DNA of 64,000 bases from Rhopalosiphum padi. Taxonomy: Eukaryota > Arthropoda > Insecta > Hemiptera > Aphididae. The translations under genes and the position numbers were made by a program. Where the stretch lies: NCBI RefSeq assembly GCF_020882245.1, contig NC_083598.1:69693714-69757713 (forward strand), written 5' to 3'. The notes beneath the pieces are model-generated. The model was not told where the DNA came from. It saw nothing but the letters and a program-made list of their open reading frames with translations, and made no database searches. Shown in pieces: positions 14,454 to 26,128 of this stretch. Position 1 is the stretch's first letter; the number at the start of each line of letters is the position of its first letter.

Positions 14454-17400
14454 TTATGATAATACATTTTTACGGTGGTTAAAACATTTAATTATAATAG
14501 CTTATAATAGGTAATAGGTAAAGATACCCTCGAACGGTTATTTTTTTCAATACAAGAATATTATATACTCTTCGGTCATATTGTGCTTACTTATATGTAT
14601 AATATGACGATTATCATATCTGATTAGGTATCACTACAATACATACATTTTATAAATACTACTAACTAACTACTAAATTTCCAAACACCAGTGTTCACTC
14701 GTAAAAAAAAAAAAATCAAAAAAAAAATCTTGTAATTATTAAAACGTCTATCAAATAATAGGTACATTGAAATACATGTGTGTCTATCTTAATGTGATGA
14801 TGCTATATAATCTAGCGGGGGAATTATTTAAATGCTTCGGTATAACCGTAACATTAAAATGCAATGTGTGTCCATCCATCCACCCCACTAGTCATAAACA
14901 AATAGAAAAAACACCAGGGACATCCGGAAGGGTATTTACAAAAACTTCAAGTTAAAAAGTTCAATAGTGTCGTCAGAAATATAAAAAAAAAATCCTGTTA
15001 TTTTATATAGATGATAATATGAATATATGTATAATTTACAAAACTAATATATATATATGTATATAGTATATCTGTATTAAGTATTATTTTATATATTTAT
15101 GCGTTGGTGCTATACACACATAATTATTTTATAAAAATATATGAACTATGAAGGTACATCACCAAAGTAGCTTTGTATATATATAATAATAATGTTATAT
15201 CGTCATATGATATAATATTAAAAAGACGCGCAAAGTGAAAGTTTCTAAAATGCATATATTATTTATTAATTATTATGGTACAATGTACCTAAAAACTACT
15301 TTTATATTACTCTGAATAATTCTGAAATACTTTTATTGTATATGTATTTATGACATCCTATATAATATTGTAGTTACTTATTATTTATTTATTTATTCTA
15401 AGTAGTTCAAAATGACTATATTCTGTACTTCTGTGACAATCGTTGTATTAACGTTAATATTTAGTTAATATCATTAGTATACATTACAGGTAGGTACACG
15501 TTATTTAATAAAATAATAATAATCAAGAATTTTAGAGAATTATAGGTGATTTGTCCATACAGTTATTTTAACATTAATTAATGATTTTTTATTGTAATCC
15601 AACCTTAATTGACAGGCTATGAGTACTAATTAATTACAGTATTAATATAAACATAACATAAATATAGTAATTATATACATATTCGTTTATATATATATAC
15701 TTATTACCTACTCTTGTATTTTGAATATTAATTTACTATCAGTATAATTGTAAAATGTAGTGATTCCCTTCGTTTAAACCTATATTATAATAATTGTTAT
15801 AATGATAATACATATTTTGTTTATAATTAAAAATTAGACAAATCTAATCGTTCGATTACTCCTTACACAATATAATAGGACATTGATACAATGATACACA
15901 TAACTAAATAAATTACATATATAATATACAATAATAATAAATCAAAATTCATGGGCATTGCAATAAAGATAAAAAAAGGAAGCACTGTAAATTTAAATAT
16001 ATTATGGTGCCCATCATAAATAACGATGTTTTAATTGCAATAGTTATGAAAAGTTTTAATGTTTAAAAAATATTTTCAATTACTTTATTTGTCTTTCATA
16101 CTAAACAAAAAAAAAATAATAATAAAAACTGCAAGTAAAAACGTTAAAAACATTTGAAACATTTTTCACTTATCTATTTGTTAATTGATAAATAACTATT
16201 TTATATGTTTTACATTTTAATTAAAATGCGTAATAATTTAAAAAAATATATCTAATTGAATTATAAAAAAATTTCGAATATACAATTAAAAATTACTTTA
16301 AACGTAATTACAATAATATTATCTATTATATATAAATTGAAAAATGTAAAACTACATAGGTAGATACACACAAAATAAAAAATGTAGATTATTTTGGTTA
16401 TCGTATTATAGCTATTAACTACTGTAATTAAATTTAACAAAATGCCACGAATAATTTTATTTTGTATTTTAAATTAAAAATATTATATCCATGATTAATA
16501 CTAATCTCTTTTAAGTATTAGATAAAACATAATAATATAATCCATAAAGCAACAATTCACTAATTTTAAAGTGCATAATATAAGATAATATAAACATTTT
16601 ACCTATATTTACATTTGCTTAATATTAGGTACCTGTCTACGTATTACATACATTTTTCGTTGGGTATTTAACAATAAAATTAAAATCAAAGTCCTTTATA
16701 TTCAAGATACAATCATTTCTACAAAATTACTTAGAAATATTGTAATACTCTGGGTGTTGAATAACTAAAATATTGTAGGTATATTATTACTGTAAGCTGT
16801 AAGTCTTCATAAATTTGTATTATTCATGTAGATCACCTTATAAAATGTAATATAATATCTAACTGTAATTGAATTTATACCTCCGAATATTTTTTAATGG
16901 TTGGTTGCATCACTATTATGTTTATATTAAATAGGAAATTATTAAGAATTGCCTTTTAATAATAATGTAAAACACGATTTACCATAAAAATTAAATTAAC
17001 ATATTGCAGAATATTCTATATATTGTAAACTTCTATATTTACTTATTTCCACGAATTTTGGTCATACATAATATTTTATGCAGACTATCAATTATAAAGG
17101 AATAATAGGAGAGTGATATTTACATTAATTATTCAGAGTAGTAGTATGGCGAAGATGCCCATCCATCATCTATTAGTGGATTTTCGAGATTAATATATTT
17201 AATTAAATTAGAATCAAATATATGATGAATATACTTTTTATATTTTAGTGAAATATAATTTTTAGTTCCACGTATTATTCACTAAGTTATCATGAACCCA
17301 GAACCATAATTTAGTATGGATAATAATTTTAATTGTGATATTTACATTTTGTCTATAGATTATATAAGTACCTATATATTATAAAATTCAATCTACATTA

Positions 17401-19699
17401 ACTTTGTTGTTTTGTTCCATTGTACCTATAAGTTATTGAGATATAAAAACTATGTTGTTAAATAATATCCAAATATATTATTACTAATATTTACATATGT
17501 ATACGTTAATAAAATTATATACAATTACGTAATAATTTATACAATCAATATAAATCATAAATAATAATCAATCATAAGTCCAATATTTTATTAAAAATGT
17601 ATTAATACAATAGAGTAAAGGCATCATGTTAAAATAAAAATAATATTCGTATTGTTCAATATCTAATATGTATACATTATAAATTATAAGGTGCTTAGTT
17701 TCTTTCTTGTGTATTTTAAGATAATACGTGTTATAATATATTATACGTATTTATAGTATTTACAGACCTTAGTTCCAAAATATGCAAAACTATATTATTA
17801 TAATAATATTTTCAAATGATTGTGGACAAAAATAGATCAGACTATTTATTATAATCCTCCAAAAGCTAGAACTGTGGGAGTTACAGTGTCCGACCAATTA
17901 AGTTTCGTTTATTTCTACGAATCTGTTAACCCACTATACATACAAAACTTTAATACGCGTTAGGTATAAAATTTTATTAATATGTCCTTCAGTATAAGTC
18001 GTCAAAAAATGGTAGGTACCTAATAATGTAATAATGTCTATTATAAAAGCAAAGTTTAACACAAGAAAGATTAAATATATAATCTCGATATAAAATATTC
18101 TTATTACTAAAAGTACTTTTAAGTTGAATAAAAAAATCATTTATAAATACAATAAATAGATACATAAAATGGGCGATATAAACCCATAGTAGAAATTTTA
18201 ACCAACAAAATATATGATAGGTTAAATAATTAAATAATATTTTTTAAACGATTATAACTTTAAAATTACATTTGAAAATATTTAGAAAACACTAATTGGA
18301 AAAATTTTTGTGAATTTGTGGATGGATCTTATTGGTTAATATTACTTAGTTTTTAATTTATAAAGTTGTTTATTCCAATAAGCTTAATATAATACACATT
18401 ATATACAAATTAAGTTATAAGTATGATTATATTTAAAAAATAAATAATTTAATTTTAATTATTTATTTATGTACCTTTCTAATTGTGTATAATATATGAA
18501 CATTATGAACTATATAATAATCTTTTGAATTTACATTCATACAATTCTGATTCGTTATCTTATTTTGCTGATACAAAATTCACTACCTAACTATATTTAT
18601 ATAAGTGATTATAAAAATACATGGTTCATTACGAAATATGAAGTAATAGTTAATTGATAGACTAAACAAATAAAAAACGAAAGAATAGTTGGGTATATTA
18701 TATTATTATTTTCATACTGGTAAAATAGGTATTAAATATTATCCAACTCGCAAACATAATATTAGCAATTTCAATTTTAAACATAAAAAAAGAAAGAATA
18801 GGTGGCACATTTTTTTTATAGTATCTAATAAAAAAAAAGTAATCATCTACTCGTATGTGCGGGTGGGTGCAATATGTATATATAACATTAAGCAATTATT
18901 CTTGTCGTAACTACAAATTTATAACTTAACGTCTTAATCATTAATCAATATGGTACAGGCGTACATTGTATACATAGTACATATTATTTTTTGATAAAAT
19001 CTATACGAATTCCCACATAACACAAAACAAATAAACGGTCGCTCTAAATATTATTCTTAAATAAAATAAAATCTAAAAAAACTTATTGTCGTTTTAAGAT
19101 ATTGGTGATGAACATTTAAGTACAATAGACAACAAATGTGTACATCATGATATAACCGATAACCAAATGTTTAATTTTATGTAATGTATTCGATTAATAT
19201 TAAAATACAGTCCACGCTACGTGCATGTTATTTGAATATTACGATATACTATATAGGATATAGGCACATATTATAACACGATTGTCAGCCGATCACATTA
19301 TATTTGACCATTTCATAATTATACACAGATAGACGACATACGAATTATATTATATATTTACACATCGTTTGCGTATAGTAGTTATTATATAATACGCGAG
19401 CATAATAAAAATGCTTAAATAATAATAATAATATAAATCATAAGTAATAACAATGTGCGTAGTAGCTCCAAATTCAAACCAAAACTCACGTAACTGTATT
19501 ATAATAAAGCTATTTAGTCGTAATATTATTAGTTATGTTCGAATCGTTCGGGACCGATGAATACGGACGAATCGCTGTGAATATATTATAACACGGGTAA
19601 TAATGGCCATTGCCCATTTGGTATATAAGTATTATACGGCACACATTGTAAATACAAAACGGTATTAATGTATTATATTAATATAGTTATAATATATAA

Positions 19700-20640
19700 A
19701 GTAATACATGATAATATGGTCGAAAACTCACTTCTTGTATAACAATAATGTATTAATGAATTACTGCAGCATTAGACGATGGATTTCACTTGTACAACGG
19801 ACATCGAACATTACACAGGCACATGCTAACGAGGTGATGGCAATCCGAGTGTACGCACGTGTGTGGCCGAAAGTATTTACTAAAGTAGTGATACTGAATA
19901 CTGAATACTGAATAGTGATTTCGTGTTACAACTCACAACTCGTACACGCGTGTATGCATTTGCCACTCCTCCTTTTACTAACGTGTACCACAACCTGTTC
20001 TCCCCACCCGACGAACGAGAAATTCAAAAACATTCGGAGATAAACAACAATTATTTACACCGAGCTGAAATGCAACGGCCGCGGCGCCGGTGGTTTTTTT
20101 TTTATAACAAATTCGAAAACGGAACCGGATCGTTGTTTTTATAGTTTAAATTATAGAACATTTTTTATGCACTACTATTATATTATAATATTATAATTCA
20201 TATACTATAATGATAATATTAAAATAGCAATGTCCATCCGCGACGACGACAATGAGAGTAAAAGAAAGAAATAAAAAGTCGCACAGGTGATCGAAAAACG
20301 AATTGAATATGTTTTATTATTTATGTTTTTATTGCGCAAGATGATATCGTACGCGTGTACCGTGGGTTTTCTACTGCGTAAATCTACACATCTGTTCAAA
20401 AATACAATTGGTGCTCCGAAGGGATTTTTCTTATGTCGGTCGGGCGGAGGCTGCAGTCGGGGACAAACGAATACTGGCAACGTTCGGAGCGATCGTACAT
20501 TTTTAAATAGACACCAGAGGCGAGTCGAATAAAAGAAAACAATATTATGCTCGACAACACTGCTATACGGTGGTGCGTGGACACTATAGTTGCTGTTATG
20601 TAGCCGTAACCTCGTCTCAAGTTCGTTTACATAAAACATA
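19700..20640. promoter_or_regulatory. CpG-rich island, candidate distal promoter / untranslated first exon
   Basis: This roughly 0.9-kb block has much more G+C and CpG than the desert on either side (ggccgcggcgccgg near 20077, cgggcggaggctgcagtcgg near 20442, cgcgcgcg near 20707). The open frames in it (up to 144 codons, minus strand) have no family resemblance and look like products of lower stop frequency. On the minus strand a good donor GTGAGT sits at 19726-19731, and the next minus-strand gene is the SLC30 gene that needs an upstream untranslated exon. I infer a promoter with a 5' UTR exon; a non-coding RNA or an unrelated gene is possible. Confidence 0.35.
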
Positions 20641-22111
20641 AATATAATGAAGTCATAATGTTAATAAATCATAAGAAGTATATATATATAAGTACCTACT
20701 ACACACGCGCGCGTTCAAAATAGTCGTAGGTAGGTACGCGTTGTTATTGTTTTCAATAGGTACCTATTTGATATTCGATACCTCTTTGTTTGTCTTATTT
20801 TTTTTCCTCTTAAATTTCTTAGAACATATCGAGAGATTCGACTCCGTATCAATAAATATTGATTTAAATTTTAAACAAAACAATAAAATTGCGATTGATT
20901 GCAGTAGGAAAGTATACCACCGATTCAGAGGTCGGCAGCAGTGTATATTATTATAATGTTTATATGTACCTATAGGCATAAGATATAATATTATTGTTAT
21001 ACCACATTGTTCTCACCGCTATACCTTATGTCGGTATAATAAAAAGATTTTAGCAGCTCGGCGATTTCAAAATTTCAAATACAATATTATGCAAATGTAT
21101 TGCGTCCGAAATGTTTTAACGAAACCAAATGTTATTTATGTATTCCACATAAAAACGCATTAAGTCAACCGCACTAAACATATTTGTTTGATTGCTGTAA
21201 TTTGTATAGGTATACATATCGATACTTACTTCTATTTCTATAGGTATAGTTCATGAAGTCTTGACATAACGTGACTGAATGTTAGATAAGTATGTAGGTA
21301 TAAAGGTGTAGGTACATGCATTTTTGTTGATCATTGTTCTCGAGTACAATTATTAACTAAATATAATATTAATCAATATCCACATATCATACATAATATA
21401 GGCATAGACATAAATTTAGTTTCTACGATTTTAAAATAGAAAATATGTATTACCTAATTGAATAAATATAGTAGGTACGTATTGATGGTATGTATAATGT
21501 ATTGTGTAGGATTAATCTATTTTACTGTTCATTAGGTACCTACCCAAAAGCGGCAAAAGCTATATCATTATTATCTACAAATAACGCAGTATATAATATA
21601 CATATTATGTACCGCGGTATGCCAATTAATTGTCGGTATATCGTTTATACAAGCACCGCCGTTATTCAAAGTGTTCATTGGAATTTTGAAAAGAATTTAA
21701 ATTTTTAATCTTCAATATTTTTTAATATTAATTCAAAATGCTTTAAAAATGGTCTCGAGATTATGGTGCCCACGGGCAACTATACATTTTGGCGTCCCTG
21801 ACTGTGCTCGTAATTAATTTTATAACAACTTGGTTAGTATCTAATACTAACCATAGTTAGGGATTTGTGGTATCCAATTTAATATTTAGATTTAAAAACA
21901 AATAAAAAACGGTACTTGTTTGTTATCGCCTCGCCAATACGCTGTATAAAATGTATCACCGCGCTATATAGTTGTATACAATTTATCGCACCCCATAAAT
22001 AAAATAAACAATATAAAAACTAAATAAATAATTTATTATTTATTAGAAAATGTATTATAATTATAAATTTTAAAAATATATATAAATGCATATTGCATAG
22101 GTAGGTATTAA

Positions 22112-22149
22112 GGTATATATACCTAGGTATACCTAGGTATATTATACCT
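22112..22149. repeat. Nested palindromic tacctaggta repeats
   Basis: A self-complementary ggtatatatacc is followed by two tandem tacctaggta palindromes and a mirror-like tatattataccttt tail, so the segment can fold on itself in several registers. Confidence 0.6.
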
Positions 22150-22662
22150 TTATATTATTATCATTAAAATTCATTTTATCACATTAAATTTAATTTTTCA
22201 TTTTTGTATTGGTTTGAACGAAGTAGGTAATAAAATAACGGAAACCTACAACAATAGGCAACAACGTAGTAATATATTATAAAACAAAATGTAGTTTTCT
22301 CATTTCCTAAAATAGCTCATCTATCACAAGCTTAACAGTTTAACACGATAATTGTAGCAACAATAATGGCACAGTAATACAACTATATGGCGGAGCGATA
22401 ACAAATAAGTACCTAAAAAACAAGTAAATCCCGTGTATGGTACTAGGGTGAATAACAGGGCTTATTCTAAGAATTTTTATCAACTCTAGTTTAAATAAGC
22501 CTATCAAAATAGAACTATTATGATCTCGAAATATAATATCAAATTATAGTTAAAACTTATAACATTTTTAGCTTTTAGGTGTAATAATTTAAAATTAACC
22601 TAGCTATTTTAAGAAGAAATAAAATAATAAACATTTATGTTTAAAATATTTAATTTAATTAA

Positions 22663-23106
22663 GGGGCCGCTACACCAGCATTTGTTTTCTGTCTATCTCT
22701 CACATAGTCACATAATATAGGAACAAAGATACTCCGTATTTCCACGATTACGACTCTCTGGTTCAGTTTAGGGCAAAAGCACCTATTATATATATTTTAT
22801 AAAGAAGAGTATTTCCTGTGCATTGACTGGATAGATTTTTAATATTTACATTTTTTATAAATATAAGTATGTTTTAATTTAAAATAATTTCGATTATTTT
22901 TAACCATTAATAATTTATTCAAAATTGTAAAATGTTAAAAATGTATCCGGTCAATGCACAGGAAATACTCTTCTTTATAAAATATATATAATAGGTACTT
23001 TTGCCCTAAACTGAACCAGAGTCGTAATCGTGGAAATACGGAGTATCTTTGTTTCTATATTATATGGGAAATAGACAGAGAAACCAAATGTTGGTTTAGC
23101 GGCCGC
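22663..23106. mobile_element. Foldback-type MITE with about 165-bp terminal inverted repeats
   Basis: The left arm (22663 to about 22833) and right arm (about 22947-23106) are near-perfect inverted copies. For example, cctgtgcattgactggat on the left corresponds to ccggtcaatgcacagg on the right, and ggttcagtttagggcaaaag to cttttgccctaaactgaacc. The ends read ggggccgcta and, on the other strand, gcggccgcta. Only about 110 AT-rich bases separate the arms, so it codes for nothing and must rely on a transposase elsewhere. The target-site duplication is ambiguous (taa/tta at the two sides). Confidence 0.85.
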
Positions 23107-23618
23107 TTATTGTCCATTTTATTTTTTTTTTTGTGTTTTTTATGTACATAATACATCACAAATCACAATATACTAAAGCTTTTTTACAGTCACAGTAAAA
23201 ATTATACCATCCCCTAACATAATATGCCGGGGAGCTCCCACCTCCTAACCACCCCTTAAATGCGGTCCTGCCCTTGTCAATATCAACAATAGTAGCTTGG
23301 TAATAATGATATTATATGGAAAAACAGTTCCACGCGGGACAAATTTACGAGTAGGTAGGTAGAGGTATATTATTTACAGTAGATTCACCCAGTGTTCACA
23401 CTACATAGAAGAGAACTTTATCTGCGTCGTATAGCACTTTTATTTATATTTTTAATATAAATACATAATGAGTTTTAATAAACCAACTAAAAAAATGAAA
23501 AAAATGATTTTTATGAGTGAACAATTTGATTTGTCTCTAAGTTATTAAAAAAAAAACATTTTACGATATTTCTAACGATACATTTCTTCTATATACATTA
23601 TACATAGTACAGCAATTT

Positions 23619-23720
23619 GGTAAAGCTACTGTGGTCTGTGAATACTGTCTCCAAAAGTTTCCAAAAACCGTTTTCATACAGGATCAATTACGGGTGATGT
23701 GGAGTACCTACTCTTAAATA
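23619..23720 (+). pseudogene. Possible decayed BED-type zinc-finger fragment
   Basis: A short open stretch reads FGKATVVCEYCLQKFPKT, which resembles the start of a BED zinc finger (A-x-C-x2-C-x4-FP) as found at the N terminus of hAT transposases and their host derivatives. The downstream His/Cys pair is not present, and stops lie close by on both sides. If real, it is an old transposase remnant; the match is short enough to be chance. Confidence 0.25.
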
Positions 23721-25329
23721 ATAATGTTATTATCTATGTTTTATTACAGATGTAAATCGTAAGTCAAAATAATAAATTGATAAAAAACTTTTTAGTTTAT
23801 TTACACTCGATTAGGTAGATAGATGGTAATTAATAGGTCCCTATAAGGCTATACAAATAATTATTACTATCTATTATATTTTATATAGGTACACTGTACA
23901 GTGTACACCTGATTATCAGAGAACATAGTCCATATTAAAATCGAGTTAATTATATTATTATCTTGTTCTTGTACACTGTACTGTCGTACTTATCTATCTA
24001 TCTATGTCTATAGCATAAAATGTACTAATGTACATGCAGTAGTTACATTAAAACTCATCAGATACACTGTTATTTTTATAAAAGTTAAATAATGAATTTA
24101 CTTGACCACCTACTTACGCCGAAACGCCTTAATGCTGACAGAGAAGCACGGGCAGCATATTAAATTAAAGAAAGGAAAAGTGTGGGTAGGTTTCTAAAAA
24201 AAGTTGAGCAATATTAAATGGCATGTTTCCAATATTTTGGTGTTAAAAAAGAACCGTTACGATTTATGTGTAGTATAATAAAATATTCACTAACTAACAA
24301 AAATATAAATATTTGTTGTTTGTAGTTATTTTATTGTAAATTAAAATAGAATTTCAAATTTTATCAAGCTCAATATGATATTGAATATACAATGGTATTA
24401 ATATTTCATGGAGGTATTTTAAATAAAATTATAATAATTATCAAAAAAAAAACCATAAATTATAATAAAAGAAATCGAAAAAAAAATTATTTTAATAAAA
24501 TAATTATACCACGCGACATCTTACAAAGTTAAATCTAAAACTAATAGATATCCATATCAATTCAAATCTTAAAAAATTGATACATATAATGATTATTCAA
24601 ATTTTCAAAAATGAAAATAACATTGTAAAAAAAAATTGTTCATCAAATTTTTTTGGATATTTTAGATATTATTTCATGTATATGAAACACGTCATCTATT
24701 AAAATAAAAAAAAATATTACAGTGCAGGATGAAGGTTCATATATTTTAATAAACCAGATACCTACTGCACGCCTGCACAATGCAGTCAATTATTACGTTA
24801 ATAGAAAGCATAACATACAAATCAAAGCTATTGAATACTGTTATAAAATAGATATGCATCTTCTTTTAAAATCCTTAATACAAGTATCGTACAAGTCATA
24901 AATTATTTTTTTTCATATAAAAATTCCGGTACCTATTATTTTGAATTTCACGAAATAAAAAATAATAATATTTTAACAGTTGTATATACTAACATCAAAA
25001 AAATCAAATTATTTCTAATCTTTTTGTATGAATACATTAAGTTATATAAATTCATTCAATTTTCGTGATTTTGATATAATTCGTAAACATTTGAACTTTA
25101 AATGTTTATAAACAAAATTTGTGACTAACGATTTTTGATTTTTTTTTTACTACAATAAATACATCTTATAATAAATTAAATTTTAAAGATTTTTTGGATA
25201 ACCAAATTTTTTTTATCGGCATTTTAAGAAAAAAAACTTAAAATAGTCGAAAATGTTAATTGTCTATAAGTAGCTTAAAAAAGGTCAAAATATTTTTAAA
25301 ATTTAATCGTAAATAGATAACCATAATAT

Positions 25330-25700
25330 AAACATTTGGTGAAAATTTCAAGTATTTAAAATGATTCTTTTTTGTTACAGCAAAATCAAAAAATTGATTT
25401 TGTCGAAAAGTGGTTATGCGTAAAAATTCCCGTTTTTCTGTTATTTTTCAGGGTTTTTCCCGACGTTTTTGAAAACTACTGGAAATTTTTTACTTTTGAC
25501 CCCCTCAAAGTACTAACTAGATGAATTTTCCTATTCAAAGAGGGGCTGAAGTCAAAAATAGAAGAGCATTATTACTACTCCAAAACGTGATGACAGACAC
25601 AAAAATTAAAAAAAAAACACACATTATTGTAAAATCAATACATTCATCATTCCGTTCAGAATCTAAAATAAAAACGATATTTCACAGCCAAAGTTCTTTT
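25330..25700. repeat. Probable dispersed repeat fragment
   Basis: The block has phrases such as cgacgtttttgaaaactact and gaccccctcaaagtactaac, followed by an A-rich tail with cgttcagaatctaaaa. It reads like a transposon-derived repeat common in aphid DNA, judged from memory of similar phrases rather than a comparison. The 60-codon open frame inside is not supported as a gene. Confidence 0.3.
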
Positions 25701-25950
25701 TAAGTGATGAAAATTTTGTTTCTTAGTTATTAATGTAGCTTTCTAGGTTCTTTCCCACGCAATACAGTTTTAGCTGTGTTACATTTGTAAGAAGGAGACA
25801 ACACATGTGAGTGTAGCGTCCTCTTAATATTATTTTTTTATAAGTTTCAAACATTTAAATCACAGAATCTTTTTCATAATAATTATTAACACAGGTCTCA
25901 TAAATGTCTGTTACGAAATTTTTAAGGTATGCACATTTTACTAATTGTAA

Positions 25951-25967
25951 TTTATTTTTTATTTATT
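25951..25967 (-). terminator. Polyadenylation signals for the IleRS gene
   Basis: Two AATAAA hexamers on the minus strand (TTTATT at 25951-25956 and 25962-25967) lie about 160-175 bases beyond the stop codon, a normal distance for a short 3' UTR. Confidence 0.45.
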
Positions 25968-26128
25968 ACAATATATTTTTAAAATAAATAATAATATACA
26001 CATGTATACAATTTGGATAGGAATACTATTAAGATGAAAAAATAAAATAAAATATACTAAATAAATTTCTTTTAAATCATAGTTATATTGATGTTAGAAA
26101 AGTATGAACACATTTAAAACATATTTAA

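Larger units (their letters stand above)
6961..19700. other. Gene desert, probably the first intron of the SLC30 gene
   Basis: About 12.7 kb of very AT-rich sequence with no supportable coding exon on either strand; open frames are short and lysine/isoleucine/asparagine-rich. It contains an (AT)n run at 10963-10990, a (TTA)n run at 12704-12725, and a hAT-like terminus near 14437-14453. Because the first coding SLC30 exon has an upstream acceptor, part or all of this stretch may be a long 5' intron (inference). Confidence 0.5.
20641..25950. other. Intergenic region rich in repeat remnants
   Basis: No intact gene is supported. The stretch contains nested palindromic taggta words near 22112-22149, a 444-bp long-TIR MITE at 22663-23106, a short patch reading like a zinc-finger fragment at about 23619-23720, and a repeat-like block at 25330-25700. 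The remainder is AT-rich sequence. Confidence 0.5.

Noticed and set aside
20205..20639. 144-codon open frame on the minus strand inside the CpG-rich island
   Set aside because: No motif or family resemblance, a low-complexity C terminus, and overlapping open frames on both strands; the locally high G+C explains fewer stops.
20925..20945. Second hAT-like end (cagaggtcggcagcag)
   Set aside because: Only a short partial match, with no inverted partner or target duplication nearby.
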